Source: Dehalococcoidia bacterium (GTDB lineage: Bacteria > Chloroflexota > Dehalococcoidia > GIF9 > AB-539-J10). From it: a stretch of 11,921 nucleotides of DNA. The position numbers and the translations under genes are program-made. The first letter of the stretch is position 1. Every line of letters starts with the position of its first letter. Below the pieces are notes generated by a model. The model was given only the letters and a program-made list of their open reading frames with translations. It did not search any database and had not been told where the DNA came from. The stretch spans positions 1 through 11,921 of the forward strand of contig JAUVXS010000044.1 in assembly GCA_030603485.1 (NCBI GenBank), given 5' to 3'. This document shows, one piece after another, positions 7,241 through 11,921 of this stretch.

Positions 7241-7260
7241 TGGCGCTCACCGGCAATTCG

Positions 7261-8553
7261 CTATGGCTGGTCGATGCGGGCGGGAAGGCTATCCAGAATT
7301 GTGGCGAATTTCTTTGACATCTCCCGGTGGCTGTATTTACTGGTCTCAGCTTCATCGCCGCTGTAGCTTACAGCACCGGTTGATTTATATTCTTGATATA
7401 GTCGTAGCAGCAAAGCCTTTATTTCTGCCCCGCTTTGCCCGGAGACACCGGCTTTAGTTTCATCCAGTAGCTGGTCAACCACATCGGGAAAGCCACCCAC
7501 GGCGAGGACAGGCCTTCTGGCTGCCAGATATTCAAAAATTTTGGCTGTGTAGACTCCTCGCTGTTGAGTATCGCTCCATTTTAGTAACAGGAGTAACTGC
7601 GACTCCCTTTGCTTATTCAGGGCGATTTCCCTGGGTACCATGCCGAACTGCCGGACTATACCTGTTAGTCCATAACGTTCCGCTTGCTTCTCTATCCAGC
7701 CTGCCTCAGATCCGTAGAATCTCACTTCCATATCGCTGGCATCCATGCTTCCCTCAGTAATCAAATCACGTAAAGCAGCAAAAAGAGGCTCTGGGCTCTG
7801 CTTACCGGGGTAGAGGTTGCCGGTGTAAGTTATGGTAAATTTGTCGGTTAAATTTCCCGGGGTAGTGTTTACCTCCGCCGGGTCAAATCCGTTGGGAATA
7901 CTATGCACAGGCTTTTGCCTGTGGAGGCTGTGCAAATCATCTGCCCAAGGCTGGGATGTTGCTACCAGCACGTCAGCCACAGATAGCGTATTTAGCTCCA
8001 GCCTCCTCTCGACAACTTTACGTAAGGGACCATATAAGTAGTAGTGATTTTGTGTCCACAGGTCCCGGAAATCGGCGATCCAGGGGATTTTGAATTCGGT
8101 TTTCAACCTTTTAGCGATTATGTGGCTGGTCACCGGGGGCGAAGTGCTGATTATCGCCTTTATGTTTTCCTGTTGCAGGATATCCTTGCCTGCTTCGACA
8201 GCGAAGCGCTGCCAGCCCTTTTGCGGGTCGGGGTAGGCAATAATTCCCCCCATAGTTGCCAATATGAAGTCTAAGGGAGACTTTTCTGACCTTATCTTTA
8301 GCTTATTCTTAGCTTGAGCTATTAGAGGACTTTGAGAATCAAGCTTAAGCAGTCTTTTCCCGAAGCCGAGGGAATCGTGATATTGCGTCTCGATAACTTT
8401 AAATTGCGGGTCCGGCTTGTCAGGCAAGGCTGCTGTCAAAATTACTGCCTCCCACCCGAATTCCGGTAGGTACCTGGCAAGACCCAACGGGCGCAGACTA
8501 GCTACAGCGAGGCGAGGTGGAAAGTGATATGTTATAACAAGAACCCTTTTCAT
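7261..8553 (-). CDS. GT4-family glycosyltransferase (WbuB-like subgroup)
   Basis: A 430-residue GT-B glycosyltransferase. It starts MKRVLVITYHFPP, typical of the subgroup that includes WbuB-like enzymes. It has STSPPVTSH (136-144) and WIADFRDLW (158-166), both hallmarks of that subgroup, then SIPNGFD (218-224) at the domain junction, YTGNLYPGK (243-251) in the donor domain, and YTAKIFEYLAARRPVLAVG (335-353), with Glu341 as the conserved donor-binding glutamate. This supports transfer of a sugar, often an N-acetylated amino sugar in related enzymes, to a lipid-linked acceptor. The acceptor is unknown. It is the last gene of the minus-strand block, 63 bases after its partner, with no clear Shine-Dalgarno sequence in the gap, so it is probably read on the same message. 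It converges on the ABC transporter operon. Confidence 0.92.
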   Translation of the reverse strand: MKRVLVITYHFPPRLAVASLRPLGLARYLPEFGWEAVILTAALPDKPDPQFKVIETQYHDSLGFGKRLLKLDSQSPLIAQAKNKLKIRSEKSPLDFILATMGGIIAYPDPQKGWQRFAVEAGKDILQQENIKAIISTSPPVTSHIIAKRLKTEFKIPWIADFRDLWTQNHYYLYGPLRKVVERRLELNTLSVADVLVATSQPWADDLHSLHRQKPVHSIPNGFDPAEVNTTPGNLTDKFTITYTGNLYPGKQSPEPLFAALRDLITEGSMDASDMEVRFYGSEAGWIEKQAERYGLTGIVRQFGMVPREIALNKQRESQLLLLLKWSDTQQRGVYTAKIFEYLAARRPVLAVGGFPDVVDQLLDETKAGVSGQSGAEIKALLLRLYQEYKSTGAVSYSGDEAETSKYSHREMSKKFATILDSLPARIDQP

Positions 8554-8616
8554 AGTCGGCCACTCAGGGAATATTCTCAGCTAATTCCATCACCGATAAG
8601 CGAGAGTTATTCATTA

Positions 8617-9777
8617 TCATTTCTCAACCAGGTTAGTATACAATTTTATGTATTCTCCGGTGATTGTATCCCAATTAAATTTTCGCTCAGCAAGCATTCT
8701 GGCGTTTTTCCCTAGTTTCTCTCTTAATTCTGCATTGGCACATAATCTACACAATTCTTCAGCGAGTTGTCCCACGTCTCTTGCTTTAACCAGGATTCCT
8801 GTTTTATCCGTTGTGATGATCTCCCTTGTGCCGCCGACATCTGTGGCTATTATGGGAAGACCGACGCTGGCGGCTTCCATCACCGAGATTCCCAACCCCT
8901 CCGAATAAGAAGGATTGACAAAGATATCTGTGGCGCTGAGCACATCGATGACTTCATCTTGATTTTTCTGGCCTAAGAAGAAGATGCTACTAGCACAGTC
9001 AGTTTGATGAGCCAGATTTTCTAAATTAGCTCTGTAAGGACCATCACCAACAATCAATAGTTTTACTTCAGGGGCAGTGTCTTGTATCTTGGCGAAAGCA
9101 GAAATCAAGTCCTGCACTCCCTTAGCATAAATCAAGCGACCGACAAAGGTAGTTACCACAGCATCATTGCGTATGTCCAGCTTCTGTCTGTAATTTGTGT
9201 CTTCTTTTTTCTTAAAAATGGTGGTGTCAATGCCATCATGAACTAGCTGTATAGTGGTAGCTCCCAGGTGCTTCAAAAACTCACAGGCAGCCTCAGATAC
9301 CCCTATATTTCTGCTGGCTGATTTCACTATTAGGGCTCCTATGCTATGGTCGTAAGCCCGACTAATTAAATCTATGACTTTGTTTGGAACGATGCTGTGT
9401 CTTGCTCCATGCTCTGTATGCACAAGAGGAGTCCTTTTTAATTTAGCAAAGATTAAGCCCAGAAACGAAGTAACAAAAAATCTGGTCTGGGTATTTATAA
9501 CATCATAATTTTTACTTAGAAGTCTTCTCAGAATTTTGAAGCTTGTTGGGCAGGGCTTTGGAATAGGATATACAGAGTTCAAGGCATTCCAGGAAGGGAC
9601 ACGATAGATATGAATACCATCCAGTTCCTCATAAGCGAGTGCCCTCTCCGTGTTACACGTGAGGATATCTATTTCATAGTCCCTTTGCACAAGTCTTCGT
9701 GACAATTCATACACAATCTTCTCATAGCCACCGACATGAGGATAAAAATAGGCAGCGAAGATAAGTATCCGTTTCAT
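8617..9777 (-). CDS. GT4-family glycosyltransferase, canonical EX7E type
   Basis: A 386-residue retaining glycosyltransferase of the GT-B fold. The N-terminal half shows FYPHVGGYEKIVYELSRRL (11-29), the glycine-rich loop and helix common to this family, DVINTQTRF (92-100) and HTEHG (120-124). The C-terminal half has FVGRLIYAKGVQDLI (211-225), LLIVGDGP (240-247) and the EX7E motif SEGLGISVMEA, with Glu293 and Glu301, followed by SVGLPIIATDVGGTREI. All expected catalytic and donor-phosphate-binding elements are intact. It would extend a cytoplasmic lipid-linked glycan. Its start codon follows a roughly 350-base non-coding gap, so it is probably the first gene of a short transcript with the downstream GT4 gene. 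No strong promoter boxes were recognised. Composition varies from about 28 to 50% G+C in sampled lines, lower on average than the transporter genes. Confidence 0.94.
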   Translation of the reverse strand: MKRILIFAAYFYPHVGGYEKIVYELSRRLVQRDYEIDILTCNTERALAYEELDGIHIYRVPSWNALNSVYPIPKPCPTSFKILRRLLSKNYDVINTQTRFFVTSFLGLIFAKLKRTPLVHTEHGARHSIVPNKVIDLISRAYDHSIGALIVKSASRNIGVSEAACEFLKHLGATTIQLVHDGIDTTIFKKKEDTNYRQKLDIRNDAVVTTFVGRLIYAKGVQDLISAFAKIQDTAPEVKLLIVGDGPYRANLENLAHQTDCASSIFFLGQKNQDEVIDVLSATDIFVNPSYSEGLGISVMEAASVGLPIIATDVGGTREIITTDKTGILVKARDVGQLAEELCRLCANAELREKLGKNARMLAERKFNWDTITGEYIKLYTNLVEK

Positions 9778-9819
9778 TTTGGTCTTTCAAAGCGAGGCCT
9801 GATTACCTCAACGGGCATA

Positions 9820-9844
9820 CAAGACTTAGAATAATATTGTCTTG
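9820..9844. repeat. small inverted repeat upstream of the GT4 gene
   Basis: CAAGAC (9820-9825) and GTCTTG (9839-9844) are perfect 6-base inverted arms around a 13-base A+T-rich spacer that contains AATATT. It lies about 43-67 bases before the minus-strand GT4 start, where an operator or promoter-proximal element could be. The arms are short, so chance is quite possible. Confidence 0.25.
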
Positions 9845-9969
9845 CAATATACACTGGGCACTTGCCTTTGATTTCATGAACTTTCATCTCCAACAGTTGT
9901 TAGTCAATAGTCTAGAGTCAGGAGTTAGATTAGTCAAGATGAAGGTAGAGTATTCAGGCAGTTCCTGAC

Positions 9970-9991
9970 CGTCATTACGAGGAGCGTAGCG
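9970..9991. repeat. dispersed GTCATT-CGAGGAGCG-type repeat remnant
   Basis: GTCATTACGAGGAGCGTAGC (9971-9990) closely matches the left part of a repeat seen in many bacterial genomes, with a consensus near GTCATTGCGAGGAGCGAAGC that usually continues into an imperfect palindrome ending in GAAGCAATC. Here the right half is not recognisable, so this looks like a decayed or truncated copy. Such sequences are intergenic and may be mobile (MITE- or REP-like). The match is from memory and no database was searched. Confidence 0.5.
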
Positions 9992-10013
9992 GATGGGAAG
10001 GGAAGACGGCTCG

Positions 10014-10054
10014 CGGCGACAAAGAAGAACGCAACGCCGGGTTTATTGTCGCTG
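10014..10054. repeat. imperfect inverted repeat / possible hairpin
   Basis: GCGACAA (10016-10022) is mirrored by TTGTCGC (10046-10052). Including a G-T pair and one more C-G pair the stem reaches nine pairs around a 23-base loop. It lies about 70-110 bases after the GT2 stop on the minus strand. There is no following T-run, so an intrinsic terminator is not supported. It may be part of the neighbouring repeat unit. Confidence 0.3.
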
Positions 10055-10124
10055 GCTTCGACACTGGAGCTAACGATGTCCTGAATGATGTTGTTAGTTC
10101 TTGATGGGCTGGTTTATGCTCCGG

Positions 10125-11027
10125 TTATTTTCGCCTGTTTAGGGCGTTCAGGATTATGCCAGTGAAGATGCTCGATATACCAGCGATAATGAACAGGGTG
10201 GTCAGTATGGTGCTGCCTATGGCTAGGTCGCCTTTTGTGGCAACTATATTAATCACCCTGATGCCGATGATGAGACCAATCACCAGTAAGATACCACCTG
10301 CCAGTCCGAAGAAGAACAGGGGTCTCCTCTGCGAAATCATGACTATTACCCGACTGAGAACGTCTATGCCATGTCTTATGGGGTTGAGCGTCGAGCCATC
10401 TTTGGTATATATGTTTGAGATTGGCACCTCGGTTATCTTGAGGTTTTTATCGGCGGCGCGGGTTATCATCTCTGATTCTACGGCGAATCCACTCGCTTTC
10501 AATTCAAGTTTGTTTATTGCCTTCGGTGAAAGGGCTCGGAAGCCGGATTCGGAATCGGAGATATTGGTTTTTGAAGCGAGACGTGTTGAGCGTAAAAGGA
10601 CTTTTTGCCCGATGCGGCGGTAACGGGGAGTCTTATCTTTCTGTGCCTCTCTGGAGCCGATGACGAGGTCAAAACCCTCCGAAATGGGTTTGATGAGAAC
10701 GGGAATTTCGTTAGGGTCATGCTGGGAATCGGCGTCAAGGAGAACCAGAACATCAGGATTTCTCTTCTTTGCCTCCGCCAGTATGCTCTGGATGGCTGTT
10801 CCTTTGCCTCTGTTTTCATCGTGGCGGATTATCGTGGCACCAGCAAGCTCGGCAACCCGGGCAGTGTTGTCCGTGCTCCCATCGTCAACCACAATGACCT
10901 CGTCCGCATATTGCCTCGCCTGGAGAACTATGCTTCCTACATATCTTGCTTCATTATAAGCAGCTATGCCAGCCAGGACGCCAATCTTGTGTCCTGTATT
11001 GGGAGCCTGAGATCCAGAGTCTTTCAT
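10125..11027 (-). CDS. GT2-family glycosyltransferase with C-terminal membrane helices (dolichyl-phosphate mannose synthase-like)
   Basis: A 300-residue GT-A enzyme of the DPM synthase/polyprenyl-phosphate glycosyltransferase type. The catalytic domain (about 15-230) shows AGIAAYNEARYVG (19-31), EVIVVDDGSTDNT (43-55) with the nucleotide-binding DDGS, ENRGKGTAI (71-79), LLDADSQHDP (96-105) with the metal-binding DAD, and SDSESGFRAL (157-166) in the acceptor-site region. Two membrane helices follow (about 238-260 and 270-294), anchoring it so that the sugar is passed to polyprenyl phosphate at the inner leaflet. The product could be the donor for GT-C enzymes such as the one at 1375-2967, which is inference. 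It starts 7 bases after glmS ends. A purine run AGGGGG lies only 1 base before the ATG, too close for a normal ribosome site, so coupled reinitiation after glmS is likely. Confidence 0.93.
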   Translation of the reverse strand: MKDSGSQAPNTGHKIGVLAGIAAYNEARYVGSIVLQARQYADEVIVVDDGSTDNTARVAELAGATIIRHDENRGKGTAIQSILAEAKKRNPDVLVLLDADSQHDPNEIPVLIKPISEGFDLVIGSREAQKDKTPRYRRIGQKVLLRSTRLASKTNISDSESGFRALSPKAINKLELKASGFAVESEMITRAADKNLKITEVPISNIYTKDGSTLNPIRHGIDVLSRVIVMISQRRPLFFFGLAGGILLVIGLIIGIRVINIVATKGDLAIGSTILTTLFIIAGISSIFTGIILNALNRRK

Positions 11028-11034
11028 TCCCCCT

Positions 11035-11921
11035 CTACTTCACAGTTACCGTTTTTGCCAGATTGCGGGGTTTGTCGGGGTCGCATCCTCGGTTGATAGC
11101 GATGTAATAAGCCAGGAGTTGAAGGGGAACTATGGCGACCATAGGATAGAGTAACTCATCAACTTCGGGAAGCCTGACCCAGGAATCATAAATTTCGCTT
11201 TCCCTGTCGGACACACCAATAATATATGCGCCACGTGATTTAGCCTCGATAGCATTACTCAAGGTTTCGGCAAAGGTATAGTCGTCGGGGCAAATCACCA
11301 CTACCGGTGTGCCAGGCTCAATGAGGGCTAAGGTGCCATGCTTGAGTTCTCCAGCGGGCATACCTTCAGCATGGATATAGGAAATCTCCTTGAGCTTCAG
11401 GGCGCCTTCAGAGGCAATGGCAAAGTTAATTCCCCTGGCTATGTAGTAGAAATCGTTCTTATCTTTCAGCTTCTGGCTGAGCTTGATAAGCTCGCTTTTG
11501 TTCCAGTCCAGAACCCTGGTTATTTCGCTGTTCAGGTCGGTAAGCCGAGCTGCCGCTTCTTCAAAGGAGTTAACCATGGAGAATGACAACAGGTAGAATA
11601 TCGCTAGTTCAGACAGGAAAGTTTTGGTAGCGGCTACGCCTATCTCAGCACCACAATTCAGGTAGATGACCTGGTGGCTCAGCTCAGTCAGTATAGAGTT
11701 AGGTCGGTTGACTATGGAGATAATTTCAGCCCCAGCGTCTTTGGCAGCCTTAACTCCCTCTATTACATCAGCGGTCTCGCCGCTCTGGGAAACGGCAATA
11801 ACAACCGTATTCTTGTCCACGGAGTCGGCAAAATAACCGAACTCAGAGGCCATGACTACGTCACAGAACCTCTTACCCACCCTGGAAAAGAGGTAACGAC
11901 CGACGAGAGCTGCGTAGCGGG
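11035..11921 (-). CDS. glmS: glutamine--fructose-6-phosphate aminotransferase (isomerising), C-terminal part
   Basis: The open frame runs off the right edge, so the N-terminal glutaminase domain is outside and 294 residues of the isomerase half remain. An internal GTG at 11880 is not the true start, since in-frame codons before it read RYAALVGRYLFSR, normal GlmS sequence. The enzyme makes glucosamine-6-phosphate from fructose-6-phosphate and glutamine, the first step to UDP-GlcNAc. Two SIS domains are visible: SQSGETADV and EIGVAATKTF in the first, then ARGINFAIASEGALKLKEIS and AGELKHGTLAL in the second. The tail is KPRNLAKTVTVK. The catalytic Glu (in KEIS), His (in ELKHG) and C-terminal Lys (in NLAK), equivalent to Glu488, His504 and Lys603 of E. 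coli GlmS, are all present. It is co-directional with and 7 bases from the GT2 gene. Confidence 0.96.
   Translation of the reverse strand, partial: RYAALVGRYLFSRVGKRFCDVVMASEFGYFADSVDKNTVVIAVSQSGETADVIEGVKAAKDAGAEIISIVNRPNSILTELSHQVIYLNCGAEIGVAATKTFLSELAIFYLLSFSMVNSFEEAAARLTDLNSEITRVLDWNKSELIKLSQKLKDKNDFYYIARGINFAIASEGALKLKEISYIHAEGMPAGELKHGTLALIEPGTPVVVICPDDYTFAETLSNAIEAKSRGAYIIGVSDRESEIYDSWVRLPEVDELLYPMVAIVPLQLLAYYIAINRGCDPDKPRNLAKTVTVK

Larger units (their letters stand above)
9778..10124. other. non-coding gap between the GT2 and GT4 genes
   Basis: These 347 bases hold no credible gene on either strand. They contain three pieces of structure: a 6-base inverted repeat near the GT4 start (9820-9844), a dispersed-repeat-like segment (about 9970-9991) and a longer imperfect stem (10014-10054). 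The part nearest the minus-strand GT4 gene is A+T-rich and would be the place for its promoter, but I see no -35/-10 pair with convincing spacing. No T-run-backed terminator for the GT2 gene was found. Confidence 0.6.

Noticed and set aside
7205..7262. Intrinsic terminator between the convergent genes
   Set aside because: CCTCC and GGAGG could pair, but the loop would be very long and no T-run follows on either strand.
7238..7366. A 42-codon gene from GTG at 7238
   Set aside because: It lies almost entirely antisense to the intact end of the GT4 gene and shows no protein-like features. Only its start signal is notable.
10156..11096. Plus-strand open frames of 99-163 codons opposite the GT2 gene
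   Set aside because: The GT2 reading has every expected motif and two membrane helices, while the opposite frames have no recognisable features.
11035..11880. GTG at 11880 as the start of a short SIS-domain protein
   Set aside because: The frame continues upstream to the window edge with sequence typical of GlmS, so the gene is simply cut by the window.

Overview
The window is part of a bacterial surface-polysaccharide locus. It has two blocks facing each other. Plus-strand genes fill about 1-7211: a DegT-type sugar aminotransferase, a polytopic GT-C-like membrane protein, a membrane-anchored protein of unknown function, a GT4 glycosyltransferase, and an ABC-2 exporter (permease plus ATPase). 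Minus-strand genes fill 7261-11921: in transcription order glmS (5' end outside the window), a GT2 glycosyltransferase with two C-terminal membrane helices, a non-coding gap of about 350 bases, and two GT4 glycosyltransferases. No tRNA, rRNA, CRISPR array, transposase or phage gene was seen.

Plus-strand layout. The tail of an unidentified gene (1-113) overlaps the aminotransferase (103-1251). The GT-C-like protein (1375-2967) overlaps the unknown anchored protein (2954-4135) by 14 bases. A 242-base stretch (4136-4377) carries two short, tightly coupled reading frames. The first begins like a P-loop/sulfotransferase-type protein, and together they look like the remains of a lost gene. Next come the GT4 enzyme (4378-5691), the permease (5675-6457) and the ATPase (6459-7211), with overlapping or near-touching junctions that indicate one transcript.

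How the genes may work together (inference). GlmS feeds glucosamine-6-phosphate toward UDP-GlcNAc. The DegT enzyme makes an amino-deoxy sugar nucleotide. The GT4 and GT2 enzymes build a lipid-linked glycan on the cytoplasmic face. The ABC transporter moves it across the membrane. The GT-C-like protein and its anchored neighbour probably act on the outer face using a polyprenyl-phosphate-linked donor.

Organism. The gene set is typical of many bacteria and does not fix the phylum. A short sequence near 9971 resembles the dispersed GTCATTGCGAGGAGCG-type repeats found in many environmental and anaerobic bacterial genomes. A Chloroflexota (Dehalococcoidia-like) or similar anaerobe is a guess only. 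Base composition is mosaic: sampled 60-base lines give about 38% G+C in the anchored-protein gene, 53-58% in the GT4 gene that follows, and 28-50% in the 8617-9777 gene. This fits a locus assembled from pieces of different origin.

No clearly new defence or mobile system is visible. The parts most worth a second look are the unknown anchored protein paired with the GT-C gene, the broken gene at 4136-4377, and the repeat-bearing gap at 9778-10124.
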